From contig NZ_AUFG01000006.1 in assembly GCF_000426385.1 (NCBI RefSeq), positions 62,001 to 126,000 on the forward strand: a stretch of 64,000 nt of DNA, in the 5' to 3' direction. Origin of the DNA: Arsenicicoccus bolidensis DSM 15745. GTDB lineage: Bacteria; Actinomycetota; Actinomycetes; Actinomycetales; Dermatophilaceae. Below the pieces are notes generated by a model. That model saw only the letters and a list, made by a program, of their open reading frames with translations. It searched no databases and had not been told where the DNA came from. A program made the translations under genes and the position numbers. Numbering within the stretch: position 1 is the stretch's first letter; each line of letters starts with the position of its first letter. Below are positions 30,109-39,483 of the stretch, piece by piece.

Positions 30109-30890
30109 GCGGCCACGCCGGGTCCCTCGAGGGCCGCACCGCGATGGTGACCGGCGGGGCCGGTCCGCTCGGACGCACGTTGTGCGCCTCGCTCGCCGAG
30201 GCCGGTGCCCGGGTGGTCGTGGTCGACCGCGACGCCGGCCTGGTCGACCAGGCCCTGGCCGAGCTGCCGGCCGGCGATCATCGCGGGATCGCCGGCGACC
30301 TGCTGGACGCCGACGCCCTGGCCTCGGTGGTGGCGCAGGTCGAGCGGCTGGGCGCCTGCGACGTCCTCGTCAACAACGCGGCCTTCACCGGCACCTCGGG
30401 CGTCCCTGGCTATGCCGTCCCGTTCGAGGAGCAGACCGACGACGCCTTCGAGCTGGCGCTGCGGCTCAACCTCACGGTGCCCTTCAGCCTGACCCGGCGC
30501 CTGCTGCCGCTCCTGCGACGCACCGGCCACGGCAGCGTCGTCAACGTGTCCAGCATCTACGGCCTGGTCGGTCCCAACATGGGCCTGTATGCCGGGACGG
30601 TGATGGGCAACCCCGCGGCCTACGGTGCGTCCAAGGGCGGGATCGCCCAGCTGACGCGCTATCTCGCGACGGTGCTCGCCCCCGACGTGCGGTGCAACGC
30701 CTTCGCACCCGGAGGGATCGCACGCGGGCAGGCCGAGGAGTTCGTCGAGCGCTACGAGGGCCTCACGCCGCTGCGGCGCATGGCCACGGAGGACGACTTC
30801 CGCGGGGTCGTGCGCTGGCTCGCGTCCGACGAGTCGGCCTATGTCACCGGACAGGTGATCGCCGTGGACGGGGGCTGGACGGCCTGGTGA
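30105..30890 (+). CDS. Short-chain dehydrogenase, PtmA-like
   Basis: A 261-aa classical SDR with the cofactor motif MVTGGAGPLGRTL, the structural NNAA motif, an active-site Ser (VNVSSIYG) and AYGASKGG, plus the C-terminal VIAVDGGWTAW. It completes the trio oxidoreductase-legF-SDR seen in flagellar Leg loci (ptmF-ptmB-ptmA). Substrate unknown. Its last 47 bp overlap the convergent acyltransferase gene. Confidence 0.85.
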   Translation: MSGHAGSLEGRTAMVTGGAGPLGRTLCASLAEAGARVVVVDRDAGLVDQALAELPAGDHRGIAGDLLDADALASVVAQVERLGACDVLVNNAAFTGTSGVPGYAVPFEEQTDDAFELALRLNLTVPFSLTRRLLPLLRRTGHGSVVNVSSIYGLVGPNMGLYAGTVMGNPAAYGASKGGIAQLTRYLATVLAPDVRCNAFAPGGIARGQAEEFVERYEGLTPLRRMATEDDFRGVVRWLASDESAYVTGQVIAVDGGWTAW

Positions 30891-31998
30891 CAACCCGCCG
30901 CAGCGTGTCGCGGACGCGGCCGAAGTGCCGCTCGAACAACCACCACCACAACACGCCCGCCCCGTTGCCCGCGGCCACGAGCAGGACGTAGAGCTCGATC
31001 CCCGTCACGCGGCCCTCGACCAGGTGCGCGAGCCAGATCATGACCGAGAAGTGCACGAGGTACAGCGAGTAGGAGTAGTCCGAGACGAAGGCCACCGGCC
31101 CGCGAGCTGGGCCGAGCACCCGTGACCAGTCGAGCATGTGGAAGCCGGAGACCACGGCCACCCCCGTCAGGACGCACACCGTGGGAGCGTAGACACCGAG
31201 GTGGACGACGTCGAAGCACCACCACAGCCAAAGGACCGCCAGAACGGTGAGTCCCGCGTGCACGGGCCGTGGGACGGCCCGCATCGCCGGCGCCCACCAG
31301 GCATAGGCGAAACCGACCAGCCAGGAGAGCATCAAGCCGCTCCCCGTCTCGACGGTGCCGAGGACCGTGGCAGCCGCGAAGACCAGCGCGGGCAGGGCGG
31401 CGAGGCCGCGCCCGGTCGTCGGTCGGTGCAGCAGAACGAGGGCGACCAGGCCGAACCCGACGTAGATCCACCACTCCAAGGCAACGGTCCACCACGGCGC
31501 TGCGCTGCCCAGAGACCGTGCCGCGAGCGGCGCTCCCGTGGCGGCAGCAGCCTGGCGCAGGACGGAGTTGTCCTGCAGCATCAGGAGGTTGCTGAGCATG
31601 GTGGTGATGTCGTGCCTCACGACGATGAAGCGCGAGGAGGCGCCGCCGGAGAAGACCAGGCGGTCGATGAGGACGACGGCCACCATCGCGGGCAGCAGCG
31701 GGGTGAAGATACGGGCCCACCGGTCGACGAGATAAGCCCTGAAGCCGTAGGACGGGTCGCGTCGCCGACGCTGCACGGACATGGTGATCAGGTAGCCGGA
31801 GAGCACCAGGAAGATCACCACGCCGTAGGACTGGACGTGGAACTGGTCCGGCCGAGCACCCAGGCGGCCATCGCGCCCGCGGGCGGCGAACAGCGCCGGC
31901 AGGGCCAGCACGCTGGCGTGCCCCAGCACCACGAGCTGGGCGGACAGACCCCGGACCAGGTCGAAATAGGTCATCTGGTGCTTGAGGCCCGACGTCAT
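30844..31998 (-). CDS. Acyltransferase 3 family membrane protein
   Basis: A 384-aa O-acyltransferase with about ten membrane segments and the family start YFDLVRGLSAQLVVLGH (catalytic-type His) and FLVLSGYLITMSV. Unlike the protein at 16906-18969 it lacks an SGNH domain. It probably O-acetylates the surface polymer carrying legionaminic acid, which is inference from position. The C-terminus is Arg/Pro-rich and the stop lies inside the convergent SDR gene. Confidence 0.85.
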   Translation of the reverse strand: MTSGLKHQMTYFDLVRGLSAQLVVLGHASVLALPALFAARGRDGRLGARPDQFHVQSYGVVIFLVLSGYLITMSVQRRRRDPSYGFRAYLVDRWARIFTPLLPAMVAVVLIDRLVFSGGASSRFIVVRHDITTMLSNLLMLQDNSVLRQAAAATGAPLAARSLGSAAPWWTVALEWWIYVGFGLVALVLLHRPTTGRGLAALPALVFAAATVLGTVETGSGLMLSWLVGFAYAWWAPAMRAVPRPVHAGLTVLAVLWLWWCFDVVHLGVYAPTVCVLTGVAVVSGFHMLDWSRVLGPARGPVAFVSDYSYSLYLVHFSVMIWLAHLVEGRVTGIELYVLLVAAGNGAGVLWWWLFERHFGRVRDTLRRVVTRPSSPRPRRSPVR

Positions 31999-32119
31999 GG
32001 CCGCCACCCTAACGACCACCAGGCGGCACCCCGCGAAGGACTCTCGTGAGCCGCCTGCCAGAATTCTCCCAGGGATGGCACTATGTAGCCATTCATCACT
32101 CTTAGTAACAAGGGGAGAC

Positions 32120-34378
32120 ATGTACCAACGTCTACGCCTGCAGCGGGGAACCTCCCGTCTGCCCCTCGCCGTCACCGGTTCCCTCGCCATCGCTCTCGCC
32201 GCACCCGCCGTCGGGCTGGCCTCCGCCGAGAACGGTGCCGGCCCGAACCGTGACCGGATGACGACGACGTCGTCCGCCGAGCGGCTTCGTCCCGCCCCGG
32301 CCCGACCGTCCTCCTCCCCCGAGACCGTCGACCTGGGCCGGATGCAGGAAGGCACCTCGACCCGCAAGGGCCCCACCAGGAGACAGGGCTCCACCACGGG
32401 CTCCGCCACCGCGGTCACCCCGCAGTGCGCGGCCTTGGACCTGGACATCTCCCAGCTTCGCGATCGCACCACGCTGCTGTGGAAGCCGTCGGCCGCCCCG
32501 ACCGGCACCATCACCGTGCAGCGGCGCATCTCGACGGGCACCCAGTGGCGAGCTGTGACCGCGGCCGCCGGGTCCGCCGGCGTCGCCATCGACCGCGACA
32601 CCGCGCCGAACGCACCGGTGGAGTACCGCCTCGTCGTGCCGTTCTCCACCGGGGTGCAGACCTGTTCGTTCGTCGACGGGAACGGCAGTCCCGTCGACGG
32701 CCTCGCGATGTTCGAGGATGCCGGGCGTGGCACTCCCGACCTTGCGGTGTCGACGTGGGACGACGGCCCGCTCGTCATGCAGAACGACACGTCCGCCGGC
32801 ATTCCGGTCGGCTCCGACGCCGGCACCGAGACCCCAGCGTTCTCCCCCGACGGCATGTGGCTCGCCGTCACCCGTGCCAACGCCTCCCAGGGCGGCGACC
32901 TCGTCCTGCGTCGCGCGGACGGGACCGGGGCAGTCACCACCGTCGCTCCCGGCGGCACCGACTACCACTCCGAGCCGTCGTTCTCACCTGACGGACGCAA
33001 GCTCGTCTGGACGGTCTACGACACTGACGGTGTCGCCCTGCGCACCATGGTGAGGGTCCTCGACACCGGCGCCACCACCACGGTGCCCCGCACCGCCGGG
33101 AGCGTCGTGCCCGAACGTTCCACGTTCCTCGCCGACGGCATCACCACGGTGGGCGTGCGTCACGCCGCTGGGGGCTCCAGCGACCTGGTGCGCACGAGCA
33201 CCGCCACGGGAGCCCAGTCCGTCATCGGCGCCCCGGCCGCCTATGACGTGTCGGTCGCCGCCAACGGGGCGATCCTGGCGGCGATCCGCAACGGCGACCA
33301 GTCGTCTTCTCTCGCCATCGTGAGCCCCGCGGGCCAGGTCACGGTGCGGTGGAGGGGGGCGGTCGGGCAGCGAGTGGCCAATCCTCGGCTCACGCAAGAC
33401 CGTCGGGCCTACTACCTGCGCATCGACACCGACCCGACGCCGGCCGACGCCACCAACGGCGACGCGTACACCGGCATCTACCGCCTGACCGACAGTACGC
33501 CCCAGCTGACCCGGGGCGGGGCGACTGCACGCGACCCGCTAGCCGTCGCCAAGTACTTCGACCTACGTCAGACCTCCCCGAAGTCGACCTCCGACTTCAC
33601 CGGGGACGGGTACAACGACCTGCTGGCCAAGGATGCCTCCGGGACGCTCTGGCTCTACCGCAACAGCACCAGCCCGCAGAGTCCGCTGTCGGCCCCGCGC
33701 ACGTCCCTCGGGTCGGGCTGGGGGGTCTACAACCACGTCTTCTCGGTCGGCGACTGGGACGGCGACGGCCACGGCGACCTTGCCGCCCGTGAGCCCAGCG
33801 GCGCTCTGTGGTTGTACCGCGGCAACGCCGCAGGCAGCCTCCAGCCGCGAATCTCCATCGGTGGCGGCTGGCACAAGTACGTCCCGGCGTTCGGTGGCGA
33901 CTGGGACGGCGACACCAAGCCTGACCTCGTGGCACGCGACTGGAACGGCGTGCTGTGGCTGTACCCCGGCAACGGGCGCACGAGCTCGCCCGGCGCCGGC
34001 ATGTTCTCCCCCCGTGTGCAGCTGGGGACCGGCTGGGCGCCCTTCAACGTGATCCTCGGGGTCGGCGACGCCAACTACGACAACCACTTCGACCTGCTCG
34101 TCCGCAACCGCAACGACGGCACCCTGCGCGTCTACACGTCCAAGGGCGTGGCGGCCGGAACCTTCGCGGGTGTCTATCAGCCGCGCGCCGGCAGCTTTGC
34201 CGCGATCCCCCAGATGACCGCCCCCGAGCGCTTCACCGGCTGGTTCAACAGCTTGTTGATGATCTCCCAGGACGGTCTCCTGCGGGACGTGCCCTTCGTC
34301 GACGAGTCCAGCCTCGGTTGGCCGGACTTCCAGCAGCACGTGGGCGGCGGCGGCCTGTCCTACACCTGGCAGTCCTGA
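32120..34378 (+). CDS. Secreted TolB-like beta-propeller / FG-GAP repeat protein
   Basis: A 752-aa exported protein. Residues 1 to about 36 are a signal peptide ending LASA. A Thr/Ser/Arg-rich linker follows, then a WD40/TolB-like region (FSPDGMWLAV, FSPDGRKLVW), then four C-terminal FG-GAP/VCBS units with Ca-binding loops DFTGDGYND, DWDGDGHGD, DWDGDTKPD and DANYDNHFD. It could bind glycans or other extracellular partners. The ATG at 32120 has an AGGGGAG site; the preceding leader is unusually AT-rich for this window (CACTAT at about 32079 may be its -10). A hairpin follows the stop. Confidence 0.85.
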   Translation: MYQRLRLQRGTSRLPLAVTGSLAIALAAPAVGLASAENGAGPNRDRMTTTSSAERLRPAPARPSSSPETVDLGRMQEGTSTRKGPTRRQGSTTGSATAVTPQCAALDLDISQLRDRTTLLWKPSAAPTGTITVQRRISTGTQWRAVTAAAGSAGVAIDRDTAPNAPVEYRLVVPFSTGVQTCSFVDGNGSPVDGLAMFEDAGRGTPDLAVSTWDDGPLVMQNDTSAGIPVGSDAGTETPAFSPDGMWLAVTRANASQGGDLVLRRADGTGAVTTVAPGGTDYHSEPSFSPDGRKLVWTVYDTDGVALRTMVRVLDTGATTTVPRTAGSVVPERSTFLADGITTVGVRHAAGGSSDLVRTSTATGAQSVIGAPAAYDVSVAANGAILAAIRNGDQSSSLAIVSPAGQVTVRWRGAVGQRVANPRLTQDRRAYYLRIDTDPTPADATNGDAYTGIYRLTDSTPQLTRGGATARDPLAVAKYFDLRQTSPKSTSDFTGDGYNDLLAKDASGTLWLYRNSTSPQSPLSAPRTSLGSGWGVYNHVFSVGDWDGDGHGDLAAREPSGALWLYRGNAAGSLQPRISIGGGWHKYVPAFGGDWDGDTKPDLVARDWNGVLWLYPGNGRTSSPGAGMFSPRVQLGTGWAPFNVILGVGDANYDNHFDLLVRNRNDGTLRVYTSKGVAAGTFAGVYQPRAGSFAAIPQMTAPERFTGWFNSLLMISQDGLLRDVPFVDESSLGWPDFQQHVGGGGLSYTWQS

Positions 34379-34384
34379 CCACCC

Positions 34385-34428
34385 GCACGTGAAGGGGCTC
34401 GCGCAGTGGCGCGGGCCCCTTCACGTGC
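34385..34428. terminator. 20-bp stem hairpin between convergent genes
   Basis: Arms 34385-34404 and 34409-34428 pair with one mismatch around AGTG. It lies 7 bp after the FG-GAP gene stop and serves as terminator there and possibly for purE. Confidence 0.75.
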
Positions 34429-34475
34429 GTCGGGCCGTTGCCGGACGAGCCCGTCGTTCGCGCACCCGGGGGACG

Positions 34476-35009
34476 TCAGGAGGACTGGCGGGAGCGCAGC
34501 TTCTCGCCCTTGGCGTGCGCCTCGTCGCGCAGCGCCGCCTGGAAGGCCATCATCGCCTCGCGCACGCGCCGCGCCTCCTCACCCGGGCCAGAGCCGATGA
34601 TGCGCGCGGCCAGCAGGCCGGCGTTGCGCGCGCCGCCGATCGACACGGTCGCGACCGGCACGCCGGCCGGCATCTGCACGATCGACAGCAGCGAGTCCAT
34701 GCCGTCGAGATGCTTCAGCGGCACCGGGACCCCGATCACCGGCAGCGGCGTCACGGCCGCGAGCATCCCGGGCAGGTGCGCCGCACCCCCGGCGCCGGCG
34801 ACGATCACCTGCAGCCCGCGCGAGGCGGCCTGCTCGCCATACGTGATCATCTCGGTCGGCATGCGGTGGGCCGAGACGACGTCCGCCTCGTAGGCGATGC
34901 CGAGCTCGTCGAGGGCCAGCGCCGCCTGCTCCATGACCGGCCAGTCGGAGTCGGAGCCCATCACGAGCCCGACGGCCGGGCCCTGAGAGTCATGGTCGGA
35001 CCGTGTCAT
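34476..35009 (-). CDS. purE: N5-carboxyaminoimidazole ribonucleotide mutase
   Basis: A 177-aa class I PurE that converts N5-CAIR to CAIR in purine synthesis. [15 protein letters not shown] (catalytic His) and [12 protein letters not shown] are intact, and the C-terminus is the usual charged helix. ATG at 35009 overlaps the purK stop, so the pair is cotranslated from the purK promoter. Confidence 0.96.
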   Translation of the reverse strand: MTRSDHDSQGPAVGLVMGSDSDWPVMEQAALALDELGIAYEADVVSAHRMPTEMITYGEQAASRGLQVIVAGAGGAAHLPGMLAAVTPLPVIGVPVPLKHLDGMDSLLSIVQMPAGVPVATVSIGGARNAGLLAARIIGSGPGEEARRVREAMMAFQAALRDEAHAKGEKLRSRQSS

Positions 35010-36238
35010 TCGGTGATCACTCCCTGGAGGTAGTCGCAGGCGTGGCGCGCTCGCGCCCGCAGGTCGTCGAGGTCGTCCCCGCTCACGTCGACGTGCCCGA
35101 TCTTGCGGCCGGGGCGCACGTCCTTGCCGTAGAGGTGGAACTTCATCGCGGGGTCGCGCGCCATGAGGTGGCGGTAGGTCGCGTAGAGCTCGGGGTAGTC
35201 GCCGCCGAGGACGTTGCCCATCACGGTCCAGCGCGCCCGGGAGCGGGTCGAGCCGAGCGGCAGGTCGAGGACCGCCCGCAGGTGCTGCTCGAACTGGCTC
35301 GTGACCGAGCCGTCGATGGTCCAGTGGCCCGAGTTGTGGGGGCGCATCGCCAGCTCGTTGACCAGGTATGCCGGACGGCCGTCGCCGTCACGCGTCTCGA
35401 ACAGCTCCACCGCCATGACGCCGGTGACACCCAGCTCGCCGGCGATGCGCAGCGCGGACTCGCTCGCCCGCGAGGCCAGCTCGGGGTCGAGGTCCGGCGC
35501 GGGGGCCAGCACCTCGGTGCAGATCCCGTCGGTCTGCACGGTCTCGACGACCGGCCAGACGGCGGCCTGCCCGGACGGCGAGCGGGCGACGAGGACGGCC
35601 AGCTCGCGCGTGAACCCGACCATGGCCTCGGCGAGCAGCCCGTCGGCCATCGTGGTCCCGTGCTCGCCGTCGGTCCCGCCGGCACCGGCGGCCTCGACGG
35701 CCTCGACGGCCTCGAGCCAGTCGCGAGCGTCGTCCAGGCCGGTGACCACCCGGACCCCCTTGCCGTCGTAGCCCCCCCGCGGCGTCTTGAGCACGAGGGG
35801 CCAGCCCACCCGTCGGCCGAAGGCCTCGAGGTCGGCGCGGCTCGTCACGTGCGCCCAGTCCGGGCAGGGGATGCCGAGGGCCGTGAGCCTGCGCCGCATG
35901 ACCAGCTTGTCCTGCGCGTGCAGGAGCGCGTCGGGCGACGGCTCGACCCGGACCCCGGCGTCCTGGACGGCGGCGATGACCTCCGGCGGCACGTGCTCGT
36001 GGTCGAAGGTCACGACGTCGCACCTCCGCGCGAAGGCGAGCACGTCCTCGATGCTGGTGTGGTCACCCACCGGCGACGAGGGCACGACCTGCGCGGCCGA
36101 CGCGGTCTCCGACTCCGCCAGCACCGACAGCGTGACGCCGAGCCCGACGGCGGGAGGTGCCGTCATACGCGCCAGCTGTCCACCCCCGATGATGCCGACG
36201 ACGGGGAATCCACCTGGTGCGGTGCGGGGAGATGTCAC
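35006..36238 (-). CDS. purK: N5-carboxyaminoimidazole ribonucleotide synthase
   Basis: A 410-aa ATP-grasp enzyme making N5-CAIR from AIR, bicarbonate and [16 protein letters not shown] opens the protein; [11 protein letters not shown] is the ATP-grasp loop and [16 protein letters not shown] the substrate/metal region. A 15-residue insertion of Glu/Ala/Gly-rich sequence lies at about residues 190-205. The GTG at 36238 is set by a TACCCT box 7 nt upstream. Confidence 0.95.
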   Translation of the reverse strand: MTSPRTAPGGFPVVGIIGGGQLARMTAPPAVGLGVTLSVLAESETASAAQVVPSSPVGDHTSIEDVLAFARRCDVVTFDHEHVPPEVIAAVQDAGVRVEPSPDALLHAQDKLVMRRRLTALGIPCPDWAHVTSRADLEAFGRRVGWPLVLKTPRGGYDGKGVRVVTGLDDARDWLEAVEAVEAAGAGGTDGEHGTTMADGLLAEAMVGFTRELAVLVARSPSGQAAVWPVVETVQTDGICTEVLAPAPDLDPELASRASESALRIAGELGVTGVMAVELFETRDGDGRPAYLVNELAMRPHNSGHWTIDGSVTSQFEQHLRAVLDLPLGSTRSRARWTVMGNVLGGDYPELYATYRHLMARDPAMKFHLYGKDVRPGRKIGHVDVSGDDLDDLRARARHACDYLQGVITE

Positions 36239-36251
36239 AGGCCACAGGGTA
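36239..36251 (-). promoter_or_regulatory. Leaderless promoter of purKE
   Basis: TACCCT (36246-36251, minus strand), 7-nt spacer, GTG at 36238. Confidence 0.55.
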
Positions 36252-36337
36252 CGGTGCGGCCGCGCCCGCCACCACGCGCCGGCCGGTCCGGGCCTGCTGG
36301 GAGCACCCACGCCCCCGGGAGCCTTCGGGCGGCAGGG

Positions 36338-38563
36338 TCAGGGGCAGCGGAGCCGGAGCACCTGGACCCCGTCGGCGACGAACAGACGCTCGCCCACCTC
36401 GGACAACCGTGGGCTGACGGGGCCGTAGGCCGCATCCGCCAGGATCCACCGGGCGCCGGACCGGCAGACCCGGGTGACCGCCTCGGGGTCGGCGCGCTCG
36501 ATCACCTGCAGGTTGGTCCGCAGGAGCGGGGGGTCCCAGAAGGCCAGGGTCGGGTAGGGGCGGGTGCTGGTCGCCCCCCGCGCCAGGATCCTGCGGTCGT
36601 AGCCCCAGCCGGAGACCAGGGTGCGGTGCCCCCCGAAAGCGCTCACCCAGAAGCCGCGTGCGTCGCAATGGCCGGCGATCCGTTCCCTTGGGCGTAGGCA
36701 GCTGGTGTTGGTGACGACGACGTCCTCCGGTCGTGCCGTCGACCTCAGGACCGCCGCCGCCTCCAGCTCGGCCACCCGGAGGGGATTGGGGTTGTCGGCC
36801 CGGATCGCGGCCGCGACGGTCCCCCGCTCCGTCGGCACGACGTGGCCCAGCGTCGTCCCCAGCCCGGCCGCCAGCACCATGGCCCAGGGGGCGAGCGTCA
36901 GCAGGTCGTCCCGGCGGCGCGTCGCGACCCACGCGGCCAGCGCCAGGACGGCCACCGCGACGGCATAGCCACCGAGGCGCACGGCCCCCAGCACGGCCCA
37001 GGGTTCGACGACGAGCTGCTCGAGCAGCCGCGCGCGGGTCAGTGCCGTCCAGGCCACGGCCCCGACCGCCACGGCGACGAGCAGCCGGAGGCGCAGGCGA
37101 GGTGACGCGGCCTGCCAGGTCGGCGCCAAGGCTCCCGCCGCCGACATCGCCAGGAGCGGGAAGGCCGTGCGAAGGAAGAACACCTCGCTCGTGCCCGGGT
37201 GGGAGAGCAGCAGCGTCGCGCCCAGCCCGGCGGCTCCCCCGCCGAGCAGCAGCGGGGCCAGGACCGTTTCTCCGCCCGCCGGCCGGCGGATCCCGGGCCA
37301 GACGACGGCCAGGGTCGAGACGGCGAGGACGGCCACGAGGACAATCAGCACACCGACCCCGGTCGCCGACGTCCAGGCCTGCGACACCGACCGTGGGACC
37401 GAGTCGGCGAGCATCGCGTCGCGACCGACCATCGAACGCCACACGTAGGCGAAGGGGCGGACCACCAACCCGTCCACCGAGCTGCCGTACACCAGCCCGC
37501 GGGCCCCCAGGAAGGCCGCTCCGACCAGGAGGCACCAGGCCGACGCGCGGGCGGCGTCACGCCACCGCCTGCGGGCGACCGCGACCAGCAGCACGGAGCC
37601 GACCCCGACCCCGAGGACCGGGAGGACCGTCGTCTTGGCGACGGTGAGCACGGCGAAGAGCCCCGCCCCCAGCACCAGCGACGGGACCGGCCGCCAGGCC
37701 CCGCCGAGCTGCCCGACGATCGCGGCGAGGGTGGGCATCATGAGCAGCAGGGCATAGCTCATGGAGGGGCTCGCCCAGGAGTTCTGCGTGATCGTGAGGG
37801 GAGCGGTGGCGAGCGCGGTCGCGCCTCCGATCGAGGTCCAGCCCATGGCGATCCACGCGGCCCAGCTGCCGGTGCTGCGGTCGGAGAACATCTCGCCGGC
37901 CGCCGCGGCCAGCGCCAGTGCCGTCAGACCGGTGACGTAGGGGTACCAGAGCTGCAGCACGACGACCGGGTCGGGCACCCTGCCCAGCTCGCCGACGGCC
38001 GCCATGGCGACGTTGGCGAACCAGTGGTAGGGCAGGCCCTCGCCGGCGACCTGGGGCAGGGTGAGGGGCAGGGCCCGATGGGCCTCGGCGGTCAGCGACA
38101 GGTTGAAGAGGACGTCGGGGTAGTAGGTCCGCGAGGTGCTCTGCCAGTGGTCGGTCCACCGGGTGAAGTCGCCGACCGTCCACCCCAGCACGAGCAGGAC
38201 GAGTCCCGAGAGCGACGCGGAGACACCCCGTGACAGGCGCCCCGCGCTGCGATCGAGCACCCGGCGCCGCGTGGTGGGCAGCGCCAGCAGAGCCACGACG
38301 ACGACGGCGTGGGTCAGCGCGCAGGGCACCCCGAGGTGCAGCTGTCCCCACCAGGCCGGCAGCAGCAGCGCCGTGCCGACCGCACCGCCGAGGGCCAGGT
38401 CGAGCGCGAGCGGCTGACCTCGCCCGCGGACGGCGCGCACCACCATCAGCCCGACGACGCAGAGGGCCAGCTGGACGGTCGTCCACCCCAGGACGTCGCC
38501 CGGAGCGACCCCCTGCACGAGGGCGACGAGGGCGCAACCCAGCACGAGCAGGAGGTAGGGCAC
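36338..38563 (-). CDS. Large polytopic membrane protein
   Basis: A 741-aa protein with about 12-14 hydrophobic helices up to residue 620 and a soluble C-terminal part of about 120 residues (VVVTNTSCLRPRERIAGHCD, VSGWGYDRRIL). A luminal YHWFANVAM segment after the first helices resembles GT-C/DUF6541-like enzymes. It is weakly similar in layout to the protein at 1-1345. The start is the GTG at 38563, just before the first helix; a possible 7-bp hairpin (GCACCGT, 38589-38607) lies upstream. A glycosyltransferase role is inference. Confidence 0.75.
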   Translation of the reverse strand: MPYLLLVLGCALVALVQGVAPGDVLGWTTVQLALCVVGLMVVRAVRGRGQPLALDLALGGAVGTALLLPAWWGQLHLGVPCALTHAVVVVALLALPTTRRRVLDRSAGRLSRGVSASLSGLVLLVLGWTVGDFTRWTDHWQSTSRTYYPDVLFNLSLTAEAHRALPLTLPQVAGEGLPYHWFANVAMAAVGELGRVPDPVVVLQLWYPYVTGLTALALAAAAGEMFSDRSTGSWAAWIAMGWTSIGGATALATAPLTITQNSWASPSMSYALLLMMPTLAAIVGQLGGAWRPVPSLVLGAGLFAVLTVAKTTVLPVLGVGVGSVLLVAVARRRWRDAARASAWCLLVGAAFLGARGLVYGSSVDGLVVRPFAYVWRSMVGRDAMLADSVPRSVSQAWTSATGVGVLIVLVAVLAVSTLAVVWPGIRRPAGGETVLAPLLLGGGAAGLGATLLLSHPGTSEVFFLRTAFPLLAMSAAGALAPTWQAASPRLRLRLLVAVAVGAVAWTALTRARLLEQLVVEPWAVLGAVRLGGYAVAVAVLALAAWVATRRRDDLLTLAPWAMVLAAGLGTTLGHVVPTERGTVAAAIRADNPNPLRVAELEAAAVLRSTARPEDVVVTNTSCLRPRERIAGHCDARGFWVSAFGGHRTLVSGWGYDRRILARGATSTRPYPTLAFWDPPLLRTNLQVIERADPEAVTRVCRSGARWILADAAYGPVSPRLSEVGERLFVADGVQVLRLRCP

Positions 38564-38679
38564 AGGGCCATGATGCCCCGGTCGCCGCGCACCGTCGCAC
38601 ACGGTGCACCTCTGCGCGCGGCGTCAGGCCGTCAGGGCCCCCGTTGCGTGGGGAGCCGGGCCGGGGTGGGCGGGTGTCG

Positions 38680-39483
38680 TCAGACGCCGGGCCAGGCCGG
38701 TCGACGCTTCTCGGCGAAGGCGGCGACGCCCTCGCGCCGGTCGCCGCTGAACGCCGTCGCCCGCCAGCAGCCGTCCTCGATCTCCAGCCCGGCCGCCAGG
38801 TCGACGTCGGAGCCGAGGCGCATGGCCTTCTTGGCGTTGCGCACCCCGACCGGCGAGTGCGTGGCGATCAGGGACGCCAGCTCCAGCGCGTGCTCGCGGG
38901 CGGTCCCGGCGTCCACGACCTCGTCGACCGCCCCGAGCGCGAGCGCCTCGGCCGCCGTCATCCTGCTCGCGCCGAAGATGATGCGCGACGCCCGCGACCA
39001 GCCGACGCGGCGGGTCAGCAGCTGGGTGCCGCCACCGCCGGGGATGACGCCCACCGACACCTCGGGCAGGCCCACGGTCGCGCCGGCCCCGCAGACGATC
39101 ACGTCGCAGGACAGCGCGATCTCGAAGCCCCCGCCGAGCGCGAAGCCGTCCACGGCCGCGATGACGGGGACGGGCAGGTTCAGCACGCCGGTGTAGGCGG
39201 CCCGCGCGATCGGTCGCTGCGCCATGAGGTCGGCGTCGGTGAAGCCGTTGCGCTCCTTGAGGTCTGCGCCGACGCAGAAGGCCTTGGGGTGCGTGGAGGT
39301 CACGACCACCGACCGCACCTCACCGCTGAGGGCGAGCGCCGACAGCTCGGCGGTCGCGGCGCCGAGGTCGCGGGCCATCGCGGTCGAGACGGCGTTCATC
39401 GCCTCGGGCCGGTCCAGGGCGAGCTCGGCGACGTGGCCGTGCTCGCCGTGGCGGGTGATCGTCACGTTGTCGTCGTGGGTCAT
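38680..39483 (-). CDS. Enoyl-CoA hydratase/isomerase family protein
   Basis: A 267-aa crotonase. The oxyanion-hole segments FCVGADLKERN and GFALGGGFE are present, and both catalytic-type glutamates of crotonase (in GGGFE and LPEVSVG) can be read, so a genuine hydratase is likely. It would act in fatty-acid or branched-chain acyl-CoA breakdown. The ATG at 39483 overlaps the stop of the adenylate cyclase gene. Confidence 0.9.
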   Translation of the reverse strand: MTHDDNVTITRHGEHGHVAELALDRPEAMNAVSTAMARDLGAATAELSALALSGEVRSVVVTSTHPKAFCVGADLKERNGFTDADLMAQRPIARAAYTGVLNLPVPVIAAVDGFALGGGFEIALSCDVIVCGAGATVGLPEVSVGVIPGGGGTQLLTRRVGWSRASRIIFGASRMTAAEALALGAVDEVVDAGTAREHALELASLIATHSPVGVRNAKKAMRLGSDVDLAAGLEIEDGCWRATAFSGDRREGVAAFAEKRRPAWPGV

